DNA of 20,587 bases from an uncultured Lachnospiraceae bacterium (GCA_947631075.1 CANRJU010000014.1:1-20587), one strand, 5' to 3'. Shown: positions 7,648 to 14,220, counted from the first letter of the stretch. Numbers and translations are program-made. The notes: generated by a model not told the origin, from the sequence alone.

Positions 7648-8028
7648 ATGTTTGGACAGAAATGTATTGTAGGAGTGGACGACAGCAGCCTGATTATCAA
7701 AATGCTGGAGATGAATTTGTCAGAAAATTATGAGTTTCATGGCTTTGTCAAGGGTATGCGCGCTTTGAAGTATATGAAGGACAACATCCCGGATCTGATC
7801 ATTCTGGACATGGATATGCCGGAAGTAGATGGATTTGAGATGGTCCGTCTTATAAAAAACGAATATATTTTAAAGGATATTCCGATTCTTTTCCTCACGG
7901 CCAATAGCGGAAAGCACAATGTGGTCCGGGCCTTTCAGGCGGGCGTCAACGACTATGTAGTAAAGCCCATCAATGATGTGATTTTGCATCAGAAGATAGA
8001 AAAGCTGCTGGGAGATTCCTGGGATTGA
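7648..8028 (+). CDS. Single-domain CheY-like response regulator
   Basis: A 126-residue stand-alone receiver domain with no output domain. Key residues are present: D11-D12 (VGVDDSS), phospho-acceptor D54 in LIILDMDMPEVDG, T84 in LFLTANSGK and K106 in YVVKPI. It would work by phosphorylation-dependent binding to a partner or as a phosphate sink. ATG 7648 is preferred because AAGGAGG (7632-7638) is nine bases upstream; the in-frame TTG at 7642 is too near. It follows the REC-HPt protein by 57 nt and precedes a terminator, so the two probably form one transcription unit and one relay, with the upstream HPt His435 as likely phosphodonor. That pairing is inferred from adjacency. Confidence 0.85.
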   Translation: MFGQKCIVGVDDSSLIIKMLEMNLSENYEFHGFVKGMRALKYMKDNIPDLIILDMDMPEVDGFEMVRLIKNEYILKDIPILFLTANSGKHNVVRAFQAGVNDYVVKPINDVILHQKIEKLLGDSWD

Positions 8029-8107
8029 TTTGGGGGATGGGAGGTACTGATGCCGCTTGCGCGCGGGAGGTACCGGACGGGTATTTCCATTGGAATGAAA
8101 GGAAAAT

Positions 8108-8139
8108 AAAAAGCCGCGAAAGAATCTCTGCGGCTTTTT
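8108..8139. terminator. Bidirectional terminator between receiver gene and mscL
   Basis: AAAAAGCCGC (8108-8117) pairs exactly with GCGGCTTTTT (8130-8139) around a 12-nt loop. The A-tract and T-tract make it able to act on both strands, ending the + operon and the converging - strand mscL transcript. Confidence 0.85.
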
Positions 8140-8185
8140 GACATGTGCAAGACTGAACCGGCAAGGCCGGAACCATTGTCCGCTC

Positions 8186-8629
8186 CTACTTGCTTTCCGG
8201 AATTTCGCTGTCCCAGACGGGAAGTTCGGACGTGCAGTGGGGGCACCGGGTCGCCTTGATGGTGATCTCGCTGAAGCAATAGGGGCACTCTCTGGTAGTG
8301 GGCGCCTCCGGCTCTGCCTCTTTGTTACGCTTTCCCAGGGAGGCCAGGACGTTCATGCCTTTTACCAGAAGGAAAATGGCAAACGCCATGATGATAAAAT
8401 TGATCACGGCCGTGAGAAAGGCGCCGTACCGGATGGGCACGTCCAGGATCTGAAACGACAGCGCGGACAGGTCCATGTTGGCGATCAGCCCGATTAGCGG
8501 CGAGATGATGTCATCTACGAGCGACTTGATGATGGACTGGAAAGCGGCGCCGATAATAACACCGATGGCCAGGTCCATGACGTTGCCCCGGAGGGCAAAA
8601 TCCTTGAATTCCTGTAAAAACTTCTTCAT
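8186..8629 (-). CDS. mscL: Large-conductance mechanosensitive channel with C-terminal zinc ribbon
   Basis: A 147-residue inner-membrane channel that opens under membrane tension to release solutes on hypo-osmotic shock. The N-terminus MKKFLQEFKDFALRGNVMDLAIGVIIGAAF is the canonical MscL amphipathic helix plus TM1, and FLTAVINFIIMAFAIFLLVKGMN is TM2. The usual C-terminal helix is followed by a four-cysteine ribbon, CPYC-N10-CPHC (C115, C118, C129, C132), and an acidic tail. Zinc binding by this tail is expected from the spacing but not shown. AAAGGATG precedes the ATG at 8629 by about seven bases. It is a single-gene unit sharing the terminator at 8108-8139. Identification of the channel is secure; only the role of the ribbon is open. 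Confidence 0.95.
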   Translation of the reverse strand: MKKFLQEFKDFALRGNVMDLAIGVIIGAAFQSIIKSLVDDIISPLIGLIANMDLSALSFQILDVPIRYGAFLTAVINFIIMAFAIFLLVKGMNVLASLGKRNKEAEPEAPTTRECPYCFSEITIKATRCPHCTSELPVWDSEIPESK

Positions 8630-8669
8630 GATTTCATCCTTTCTGTCTGTGAGACGTGTCTGTAAAACA

Positions 8670-8681
8670 TGTTCGTGAACA
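8670..8681. promoter_or_regulatory. Perfect 12-bp dyad upstream of mscL
   Basis: TGTTCGTGAACA is a perfect palindrome 40 bp before the mscL start, in its leader or promoter. A TATACT-like -10 is readable on the minus strand upstream of it, but the -35 is poor. The half-site order GTTC..GAAC is the reverse of a LexA-type GAAC..GTTC, so I do not call it a LexA box. Candidate operator only. Confidence 0.35.
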
Positions 8682-8726
8682 CATATCGACAGTATATCAC
8701 AGAAAAGGATGAAAATCTACAAAAAA

Positions 8727-9185
8727 TTACGCCATGCCGTTGGCGGTCTTGTACTTAAAGAGCATTTCGGCGTGGTTCTGCTCCTCGGTCTGGATGTGGT
8801 TCAGCAGTCTGCGCACGCTGGTGGCCGCAAAGCGGAACAGGTCGTTGTTGTAAGTGGAGGATACCAGTTTCTCCGTGGCGATGCAGTCCGTACAGAGGAA
8901 CTGATCGTGTCTTTTTTCATCCGAGTTGTCGCCGGAGGAATAGGTGGCGTCCGGGGTAAAGCCCTCGGTTCCGGTCTGGGCGGCCTGCACGTCCGGCACA
9001 TCGCCCTTTAAAAGCTGTCCCAGGGAGTCGAAATGCTCCTGCTCCTCGTCGCCGATCTGGCGGAACAACTGCTTGAGCTGATGGTCGTGGGCGGACGCCT
9101 CATAAAAGCGGTATTTTTCCACGCAGGTTTTTTCCTGTGTCTGAAGATCCTTGATTACGGTTGTTTCCTGTTGAGTTAGCTGCAT
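8727..9185 (-). CDS. CotF-family / ferritin-like coat protein
   Basis: A 152-residue protein resembling the CotF-type spore coat family (COG5577/Coat_F). It is all-helical with a twofold pattern. The first half has KDLQTQEKTCVEKYRFYEAS and GDEEQEHFDSL; the second has CTDCIATEKLVSSTYNN and QTEEQNHAEML. Each half thus supplies a helix Glu and an ExxH motif, the ligand set of a ferritin-like di-iron bundle. Known CotF proteins are coat components of spores, and related proteins are abundant in clostridia. Metal binding is inferred. AAGGAG lies eight bases before the ATG. No recognisable partner gene: mscL downstream is on the same strand but separated by about 100 nt, so co-transcription is possible but not evident. 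Sporulation-specific promoter boxes could not be called with confidence. Confidence 0.65.
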   Translation of the reverse strand: MQLTQQETTVIKDLQTQEKTCVEKYRFYEASAHDHQLKQLFRQIGDEEQEHFDSLGQLLKGDVPDVQAAQTGTEGFTPDATYSSGDNSDEKRHDQFLCTDCIATEKLVSSTYNNDLFRFAATSVRRLLNHIQTEEQNHAEMLFKYKTANGMA

Positions 9186-9343
9186 AATAATATCTCCTTT
9201 TCTTTTTTTCTAAGTATTTCCTTTTCCGTCAAAACTATGCGGATATTTCGATAAATTCTTTTCGTTTAATGTCTGATTTTTTACTATATGGATATTTTGC
9301 GAAGTGATAAAAATTTGCGATATCATGGATATTTTTTATTTAA

Positions 9344-9375
9344 TTGTTTTCTTTGAGGGAAAGAAATGATATAAT
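9344..9375 (+). promoter_or_regulatory. Extended -10 promoter for the membrane protein-aldolase operon
   Basis: TGA-TATAAT (9367-9375) is a perfect extended -10. The -35 region is weak (TTGTTT at 9344 with 20-bp spacing, or TTTTCT at 9347 with 17-bp spacing). The leader contains CCGCGC-N6-GCGCGG (9397-9414), a short GC-rich hairpin, before AAAGGGGG and the start at 9447. Confidence 0.65.
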
Positions 9376-9446
9376 GAAGTAAGCAGTTTTCGGCTTCCGC
9401 GCGGGAAAGCGCGGGATAGCTGCCACAAAACAAAATAAAGGGGGAT

Positions 9447-10076
9447 ATGAATGTGAAAGACGCATTGCTCCGGGGATCTTTTTTTAAGGTTCCCATAAGG
9501 ATTCTGACTTTGGTCAATCTGTTTTTATCCGCGGCTGCTCTTGTGCAGTGCGGGATGATTCTTGTCAACGAGATCCGCCTGGCGGAAGTGTCCGTTCCGG
9601 TGGTGGTGATTTTTCTTCTGGTCACGCCGTTCGCGTTCGCCGGGTCGATTTTTATGGCTATAGCCGGACATCGCATGGCCAGCGAGGAGGGCGGCGTTTC
9701 GGCGCTGGTGTTCGGATACGCCCTGTTTACGCTGGTATCGGTAGACACGCTGGTGTATATACCGATTCACTACGCTGTGGAGGAGGCCACTACTTTTTAC
9801 ATTCTGGGCGGAATTGAGCTGCTGTGCACCGTAATCCTGTTTTTCTATTTCCAGGGGATGGGGCCGCGGATTCTGGCCCTTGTGGCGTCGGTGCTGCTGA
9901 TTCTCAGCTTTGGTCTGGAGTTTGTCGAGGCGATTCGCTATTTTATGTCGTTTGACGTGCTGGACGTCTATGTGATCTATAACCTCGTGAAAAAGACCGT
10001 GATGGCGCTCTTTGGCGTGGAGAGTATTCTTTTCGTACTTGGAACCGATGGAACTTTAGTGGAAAGGAAAGGTTGA
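9447..10076 (+). CDS. Multi-pass membrane protein of unknown function
   Basis: A 209-residue hydrophobic protein with about six predicted membrane segments: residues about 18-40 (ILTLVNLFLSAAALVQCGMI), 48-75 (VPVVVIFLLVTPFAFAGSIF), 84-104, 112-136 (FYILGGIELLCTVILFFYF), 140-165 and 178-202. No motif of a named transporter or enzyme family was recognised. ATG 9447 is taken as the start; GTG 9453 would sit at better distance (8 nt) from AAAGGGGG and is an alternative. It is first in a tight operon: its stop lies 5 nt before the aldolase ATG. The pairing hints at a role tied to sugar-acid metabolism, but this is only positional. Confidence 0.65.
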   Translation: MNVKDALLRGSFFKVPIRILTLVNLFLSAAALVQCGMILVNEIRLAEVSVPVVVIFLLVTPFAFAGSIFMAIAGHRMASEEGGVSALVFGYALFTLVSVDTLVYIPIHYAVEEATTFYILGGIELLCTVILFFYFQGMGPRILALVASVLLILSFGLEFVEAIRYFMSFDVLDVYVIYNLVKKTVMALFGVESILFVLGTDGTLVERKG

Positions 10077-10081
10077 CTAAA

Positions 10082-10729
10082 ATGAACAATGTATTGGAGC
10101 AGATTGAGAAAATCGGAATCATACCCGTTGTTGTGATTGAGGATTCGGACGACGCGCTTCCCTTGGCGGAGGCGCTGATCCGCGGGGGCCTTCCCTGCGC
10201 GGAGGTGACGTTCCGGACTCTGGCGGCCGCCAAGTCCATTGAGCTTATGACGGAGCATTTTCCGGAGATGCTGGTGGGCGCTGGCACGGTGCTGACCACG
10301 GAGCAGGTGGGGCGCGCCGTGTCGGCGGGAGCCGGATTTGTCGTGAGTCCGGGGCTGAACCCGAAGGTAGTGAGGCGGTGCCAGGAGAGAGGCGTTCATG
10401 TGATTCCGGGCACGCAGACGCCTAGCGAGATTGAGCAGGCTCTGGAGCTGGGGCTCAAGATTGTCAAGTTCTTTCCGGCTGAACCGGCCGGGGGAATCCG
10501 GATGCTGAAGGCGGTGTCTGCTCCTTACACGGATCTGAAATTTATGCCTACGGGCGGTATCAATCTGGAAAATGCCAGAGAATATCTGGCCTGGGACCGG
10601 GTGATTGCCTGCGGCGGAAGCTGGATGGTGAAGGGCGATCTGATCCGGGAGGGACGGTTCGACGAGATTGAGAGACTGACAAGAGAGGCCGCGCAGTTAG
10701 TAGAGCAGATACGGGGAGGCGCGCAGTGA
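10082..10729 (+). CDS. eda: 2-dehydro-3-deoxy-phosphogluconate / 4-hydroxy-2-oxoglutarate aldolase
   Basis: A 215-residue class I aldolase that cleaves KDPG to pyruvate and glyceraldehyde-3-phosphate (Entner-Doudoroff and hexuronate breakdown) or 4-hydroxy-2-oxoglutarate to pyruvate and glyoxylate. Family motifs are complete: IIPVVVIEDSDDALPLAEAL, active-site E41 in AEVTFRT, GAGTVLT, SPGLNP, VIPGTQTPSE, Schiff-base K129 in LKIVKFFPAE, FMPTGGIN and IACGGSWMV. The length is that of the family. ATG 10082 is chosen over the TTG at 10073, which overlaps the ribosome site AAAGGAAAGG. Translationally packed: 5 nt from the membrane-protein gene upstream and overlapping the next gene by 4 nt. No kdgK or dehydratase is in the window, so the exact pathway is open. 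Confidence 0.92.
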   Translation: MNNVLEQIEKIGIIPVVVIEDSDDALPLAEALIRGGLPCAEVTFRTLAAAKSIELMTEHFPEMLVGAGTVLTTEQVGRAVSAGAGFVVSPGLNPKVVRRCQERGVHVIPGTQTPSEIEQALELGLKIVKFFPAEPAGGIRMLKAVSAPYTDLKFMPTGGINLENAREYLAWDRVIACGGSWMVKGDLIREGRFDEIERLTREAAQLVEQIRGGAQ

Positions 10730-11208
10730 AGTTTCGATCAGTGAATGAGATAGAAGAATTTTCCTTTGACAATGCCGCCATTTTGAAATTCCTGCTCTCG
10801 GACGGAACGATGGAATTTACTTTCAGCGGCGCGCTGGTGAGAGCCGGCAACTCCCAGAACAGCCGGTTTCAGGATATGTATTGCGGGGAGACGGAGCTGC
10901 GGCTGGAGAATGCGCGGATCGCGCGTCTTGTGAAGGAAGGCATGAAATACTACGACGCGGATGGAAATCTGCAGCGAGAGGTGCCGGATGAGGACGTGCC
11001 GGCCCCGGCAGTGGACGGCGTTCTGAAAAGAATCGGGAAGGGGACCGTGTTCACTATGGTGATTGATTCCGTGGAGAGCGGCTATGCCTGCGAGTTTGGC
11101 ATAGATGTGCCCAAAGAGGACGATGAGGAGGACGTGGACACATTCTGGCTCTGCGTGCTCTTTGACCGGTCCGTGGCAGAGTGGGACCGCTACCAGAGCC
11201 CGGCATAA
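10726..11208 (+). CDS. Conserved-looking hypothetical cytosolic protein
   Basis: A 160-residue soluble acidic protein that I do not recognise. It has alternating beta strands (AAILKFLLSDGTMEFTFSGAL, GTVFTMVIDSVES, FGIDVPKEDDEEDVDTFWLCVLFDRS), a short helical middle (ARIARLVKEGMKYYDADG), and no signal or membrane segment. The start is GTG at 10726, overlapping the aldolase stop by 4 nt (GTGA), with GGGAGG six bases upstream. This supports real, coupled translation as third gene of the operon. A hairpin and a terminator follow. Confidence 0.65.
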   Translation: MKFRSVNEIEEFSFDNAAILKFLLSDGTMEFTFSGALVRAGNSQNSRFQDMYCGETELRLENARIARLVKEGMKYYDADGNLQREVPDEDVPAPAVDGVLKRIGKGTVFTMVIDSVESGYACEFGIDVPKEDDEEDVDTFWLCVLFDRSVAEWDRYQSPA

Positions 11209-11210
11209 AA

Positions 11211-11237
11211 AATCAACATTTGTTCCAAATGCTGATT
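11211..11237. repeat. 12-bp near-perfect palindrome with 3-nt loop
   Basis: AATCAACATTTG (11211-11222) and CAAATGCTGATT (11226-11237) pair except for one A-C mismatch, around TTC. No T-run follows. It begins three bases after the stop codon of the preceding gene and resembles the short-loop palindromes at 11438-11581 and 15693-15890. Confidence 0.55.
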
Positions 11238-11281
11238 CCCAATATTTATCCCGAATTTATTTCGAAAGTTTTTGATAGAAA

Positions 11282-11316
11282 AAATGTCATTTGCCCTAGG
11301 AATGACATTTTTTTTT
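11282..11316 (+). terminator. Rho-independent terminator of the aldolase operon
   Basis: AAATGTCATT (11282-11291) pairs exactly with AATGACATTT (11301-11310) around a 9-nt loop, followed by an unbroken T-run to 11316. Confidence 0.88.
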
Positions 11317-11323
11317 CATGTAC

Positions 11324-11352
11324 CTGACAAAGAATCCTGTTACAGTGATACT
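11324..11352 (+). promoter_or_regulatory. Possible promoter for the downstream FN3 protein
   Basis: CTGACA (11324-11329), 17-bp spacer, GATACT (11347-11352). The match is moderate, but the site lies just after the terminator and before the hairpin-rich leader, where a promoter is needed. It would give an unusually long 5' leader of about 260 nt. Confidence 0.4.
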
Positions 11353-11426
11353 GTGATCATCCAAGGGACGTTTTGTCCTGGGGACATTGTATGGACAGAG
11401 ATCACGGACAGTAGTTGATGAGCAGA

Positions 11427-11443
11427 AATGGAGGTTAGTGTAA
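11427..11443 (+). promoter_or_regulatory. Upstream ribosome site followed by a start-stop (GTG TAA)
   Basis: AATGGAGGTTA (11427-11437) is repeated exactly at 11605-11615, where it is the ribosome site of the FN3 gene. Here it is followed by GTG TAA (11438-11443), a start codon with immediate stop, which is also the left arm of a 16-bp hairpin. It may be a relic of an original gene start displaced by the inserted palindromes, or a minimal regulatory ORF. Function inferred. Confidence 0.35.
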
Positions 11444-11581
11444 AAAATAAGCTCGATAGCTTATTTTTTACACGACTATTTGTGAGAAGAACTTTCAGTT
11501 CTTTGGAGCGCTCACAAATAGTAAAGCGAACATAGTTCGCTATGGATGGCAGATGAGAAACTGCTACGCAGCTTTCTCATC
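11438..11581. repeat. Cluster of four palindromes in the leader of the FN3 gene
   Basis: Four hairpins stand head to tail. (1) A perfect 16-bp stem at 11438-11453/11458-11473 with loop CGAT. (2) ACTATTTGTGAG (11475-11486) pairs with CTCACAAATAGT (11511-11522), enclosing AAGAACT-TTC-AGTTCTT (11487-11503). (3) AGCGAAC-ATA-GTTCGCT (11525-11541). (4) GATGAGAAACTGC-TAC-GCAG(C)TTTCTCATC (11552-11581), with one bulged C. Hairpin 4 shares its ATGAGAAA/TTTCTCAT ends with unit 1 of the array at 15693. None except possibly the first (T6) looks like a terminator. Confidence 0.75.
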
Positions 11582-11589
11582 GCCCCGTC

Positions 11590-11617
11590 GCGTAAACGCT
11601 CCGGAATGGAGGTTACT
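11590..11617 (+). promoter_or_regulatory. Translation-initiation module, copy 2
   Basis: GCGT-AA-ACGC (11590-11599) followed by TCCGGAATGGAGG. The core ACGCTCCGGAATGGAGG (11596-11612) is identical to copy 1. GGAGG (11608-11612) is exactly five bases before ATG 11618. It follows the palindrome cluster directly. Confidence 0.55.
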
Positions 11618-13108
11618 ATGAAAAAGGCAGGTTTTAGATCAGGTATAGCAGTGTGTCTGGCGATTGCGCTGGCGGCAGGGCTTGTCGCGCAGCCGGGGGC
11701 CATCCGGTCTATCGCTGAGACGGCCAGCGGAGGAACTGTCACGGGAAGCGGAGTGTCCGGCGGAGCGGTAGATGACGGCCCGGCATCCGGTGGAACAATA
11801 TCGGACGGGACGGTATCCGGTGAGACAACATCCGGTGGAACGGTATCCGGTGGAGCGATATCCGGCGGAGCGATTTCTGGCGGGGCAGTGTCCGGCAGTT
11901 CGGTTGCGCTGGCTGCGCCGGTAGTCAAGGCGCGGGGCGGTTCCAAGAGGGTACGCCTCAGCTGGAAGAAGGTGGCGAACGCGGACGGATACTGCATTTA
12001 CTCCCGTCCGGAGACGTCGAACACTTACACCAAGACCGTGACGATCAACGACGGAGCGGTCAAGACATATGATAAGAAATCTTTGACACAGAACACGACG
12101 TATTATTTCCGCATGACGTCTTTTGTGAAGGTGAACGGCGTGGAGGAGGAGAGCGATCTGTCGGAGATCGTATCCGCCAAGACGGCAAAGGTGGCTAAGA
12201 CGTCCAAGAAGGCCAAGCTGTACAGCGGCAAGAGCAAGTTTACCAGCTCGCCTGCTTATAAGACATACAAGAAGATGAAAAACAAGATGAAGTACGAGAA
12301 GTCCTTCGCGATACCGGGCATGGTCAACACCAATGTAGGAGGATTTGCCTGCACGAAGATGGTGCCTCAGGCAATCTGCCTGGTGGGGAGTTATCTGCTG
12401 ATTTCCGCCTATGACCACGCGGGAGACGACTACTCGGTAGTCTATGTGGTGAGCAAGTCGTCCAAGTCCTACATCACCACGATTATACTGCCAAGCAAGG
12501 CCAAGGTGGAGGGCATGGCTTACGACGGGACCAATATATGGATTTCCAAGGGATCCAATGTGGCCTGCTTCCCGTATAGCGTTGTCACGGAGGCTGTGGG
12601 CAGCGGTAAGTCCTATGTGGCGTTAGACAGCTACACGGCGGTGTGCCCGGTCGGCAGCACGGCTTCTTACATAGGATATTACAGCGACACCCTGTGGGTT
12701 GGATCCTTTGCCCAGAGCAAGTCCAACATGAATGGGTACGCAATCGCGGATAAAACTACGAAGCCCACGCTGCAGCAGAAATACATCATGGAGGTGCCCA
12801 GCAAGACTCAGGGAATTACCTTTGATACGGACGGGGCGATGGTGCTGACCCGCAGCTATCGGACGAAGAAGGCAAAGAGCGGATATATTTCACAGATTCG
12901 CACCTATTATCCGTCCTATACTGCCCCGGACGCAAGCGGCAAGATTTTGAAGAACACGGCCAAGGCCGTCACCACGATGCCGCCGATGGTACAGGGCGTG
13001 GCGATATCCTATACATTTACTTACACGCTGTTCTCGTCCAGCTATTACAAGAGCTGCAAGTATCCGGTGGACCGGGTGATCGCGCTCAAGACGAAGAAAT
13101 TACTGTAA
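11618..13108 (+). CDS. Secreted FN3 protein with Ser-Gly repeat spacer and propeller-like domain
   Basis: A 496-residue exported protein. The signal peptide is basic MKKAGFRSG, a hydrophobic core IAVCLAIALAAGLVA, and cleavage near the following AIRSIAETA. Residues 37-95 are a run of SGGxx pentapeptides. One FN3 domain follows at about 100-190 (VRLSWKKVANADGYCIYSR to LSEIVSAKT). A large domain (about 215-496) has repeated beta motifs such as QAICLVGSYLLISAYDH, VEGMAYDGTNIWISKG, SYIGYYSDTLWVGSF and TQGITFDTDGAMVLTRS, which resemble blades of a six-bladed NHL-type propeller. No cell-wall anchor was seen. ATG 11618 is taken because of the ribosome site; the longer in-frame start at 11546 lies inside the hairpin cluster. 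Ligand unknown. The same Ser-Gly spacer occurs in the DUF4846 protein, suggesting the two work in the same compartment. Confidence 0.75.
   Translation: MKKAGFRSGIAVCLAIALAAGLVAQPGAIRSIAETASGGTVTGSGVSGGAVDDGPASGGTISDGTVSGETTSGGTVSGGAISGGAISGGAVSGSSVALAAPVVKARGGSKRVRLSWKKVANADGYCIYSRPETSNTYTKTVTINDGAVKTYDKKSLTQNTTYYFRMTSFVKVNGVEEESDLSEIVSAKTAKVAKTSKKAKLYSGKSKFTSSPAYKTYKKMKNKMKYEKSFAIPGMVNTNVGGFACTKMVPQAICLVGSYLLISAYDHAGDDYSVVYVVSKSSKSYITTIILPSKAKVEGMAYDGTNIWISKGSNVACFPYSVVTEAVGSGKSYVALDSYTAVCPVGSTASYIGYYSDTLWVGSFAQSKSNMNGYAIADKTTKPTLQQKYIMEVPSKTQGITFDTDGAMVLTRSYRTKKAKSGYISQIRTYYPSYTAPDASGKILKNTAKAVTTMPPMVQGVAISYTFTYTLFSSSYYKSCKYPVDRVIALKTKKLL
11726..11902 (+). repeat. 15-bp in-frame tandem repeat encoding SGGxx
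   Basis: About twelve degenerate 15-bp units of the type TCCGGTGGAACGGTA encode Ser-Gly-Gly-x-x (SGGTV, SGGAI, SGGAV), the last few being near-identical. Such arrays change length by slippage or recombination in multiples of five residues without frameshift. Confidence 0.75.
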
Positions 13109-13145
13109 AAGAGCCTAGGGCTTTGCCCGGCCTTTATCCATAGAA

Positions 13146-13196
13146 AAAGAGTATCTCCCGCCGGTGGAAGGGTTTCGGGAGGTACTCTTTGTTTTT
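13146..13196. terminator. Terminator between convergent FN3 and kinase-like genes
   Basis: AAAGAGTATCTCCCG (13146-13160) pairs with CGGGAGGTACTCTTT (13176-13190), 15 bp with one T-G pair, followed by GTTTTT. The A-rich left flank makes it usable on the minus strand as well. Confidence 0.85.
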
Positions 13197-13209
13197 ATCA
13201 GCCCCGGCG

Positions 13210-14220
13210 TCACAGCAGGGAGGAAACGAAGGAGACGGCGAAGGTGAGAAGGCCCAGTGCCGCCGCCAGGACGACGATGGGGTAGGCGGTCCGAAGCGGT
13301 CCCAGAAAGATTTTCTCTTTTTTCATGTAACTGTATCTCCGCAGGCCGAACAGCGCCGCGTGGACGCAGAAAATCAAGAGGAAAAAGCTGGAGGTGGAGG
13401 TATTGTCCTTGTTTCCCAGAAGAAAATAGGAGAACAGGAGCCACTCAAATCCAAGAATTGTCCCCTGGAAGGGAAATGTGAGGGTGTAGGGAATGCCCCG
13501 CCGCGTCTTTGCGGGACCGGCCGACTCCGGCTCGTGAGTTCTGGCGTGCTCGATATCCTCCTGCATCTGCTGCACGGTCTCATAGCTCTTTTCCGGATTT
13601 TTTTCCATACATTTCTGAATAACGTTCCGGAACCGCCCCTCGTAGGAGGATTTTCCGCCGGAGGGCGCTCGGCCCGTGAGCATCTCGTGAAACATGCTGC
13701 CCAGAATATTCCACAGGCTGCGGTGGGGGCCCTTGGGCTGATAGGTGTCCGACTCAAAGTCCAGAAACCGTATGTTGCCGGAACGGGTCACAAATATGTT
13801 GCTCGGCTTCAGGTTGTGGTGGATAATGGGCGGAGCGGCGTTCTGCAACTGCTCAATGGCGTAGCAGATCTCGTCCATGATATGGGAGGCTTCTTCCTCG
13901 GAAAATTTTACATTTTCCTGCCGGTTGCGCTCCAGCAGCTCCTTGAGGGTGTTTCCCTCCAGCAATTCTTCCACTACCAGCGTGCTCTCGTCAAAATATT
14001 TTACATTATAAATATGGGGCCACTCGCTGTAATCCAGCGCCATCAGGCGGCTGTACAGCTTGGTCACGTTCTTTTTCCGGTACATCTTCAAGATGCCGTC
14101 CGGCTTTCCCGGCTCGGCCATGCACTTGACATGGTAGATCAGGACGTGATTGTTGGATACAATGGGCTCCCCCGTGGGTACATATTGTTTTGTGATAAAT
14201 AATTCTTTCTCTGACGGCAT
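13210..14220 (-). CDS. Membrane-anchored Ser/Thr kinase-like protein with HHN catalytic loop
   Basis: A 336-residue protein. Residues about 10-230 have a eukaryotic-type protein kinase fold: a beta-3 Lys (K45 in GILKMYRKK), hinge LVVEELLEGNTLKELL, catalytic loop IIHHNLKPSNIFV, metal motif DFE (D154), and GSMFHEMLTGRAP in the F-helix region. The catalytic Asp of HRD is replaced by Asn136 (codon AAC), DFG is DFE, and there is no Gly-rich loop, so it may be a pseudokinase or a weak ATP binder. The C-terminus has three membrane segments (about 253-275, 283-305, 315-336), so the kinase domain faces the cytoplasm. No PASTA domains, unlike PrkC/Stk1. ATG 14220 is chosen for GGAGG at 14226-14230, five bases upstream. 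A convergent terminator separates it from the FN3 gene. Substrate unknown. Confidence 0.8.
   Translation of the reverse strand: MPSEKELFITKQYVPTGEPIVSNNHVLIYHVKCMAEPGKPDGILKMYRKKNVTKLYSRLMALDYSEWPHIYNVKYFDESTLVVEELLEGNTLKELLERNRQENVKFSEEEASHIMDEICYAIEQLQNAAPPIIHHNLKPSNIFVTRSGNIRFLDFESDTYQPKGPHRSLWNILGSMFHEMLTGRAPSGGKSSYEGRFRNVIQKCMEKNPEKSYETVQQMQEDIEHARTHEPESAGPAKTRRGIPYTLTFPFQGTILGFEWLLFSYFLLGNKDNTSTSSFFLLIFCVHAALFGLRRYSYMKKEKIFLGPLRTAYPIVVLAAALGLLTFAVSFVSSLL

Noticed and set aside
8670..8681. LexA (SOS) box before mscL
   Set aside because: Half-sites are GTTC..GAAC with a 2-bp gap, not the GAAC-N4-GTTC arrangement of Firmicute LexA sites.
11639..12418. 259-codon minus-strand ORF opposite the FN3 protein
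   Set aside because: Arg/His/Ser-rich shadow of the 15-bp repeat region; no start signals.
13189..14202. 337-codon + strand ORF opposite the kinase-like gene
   Set aside because: It is the antisense of a gene with clear kinase motifs, has no ribosome site and no recognisable family; high GC in codon third positions opens such shadow frames.
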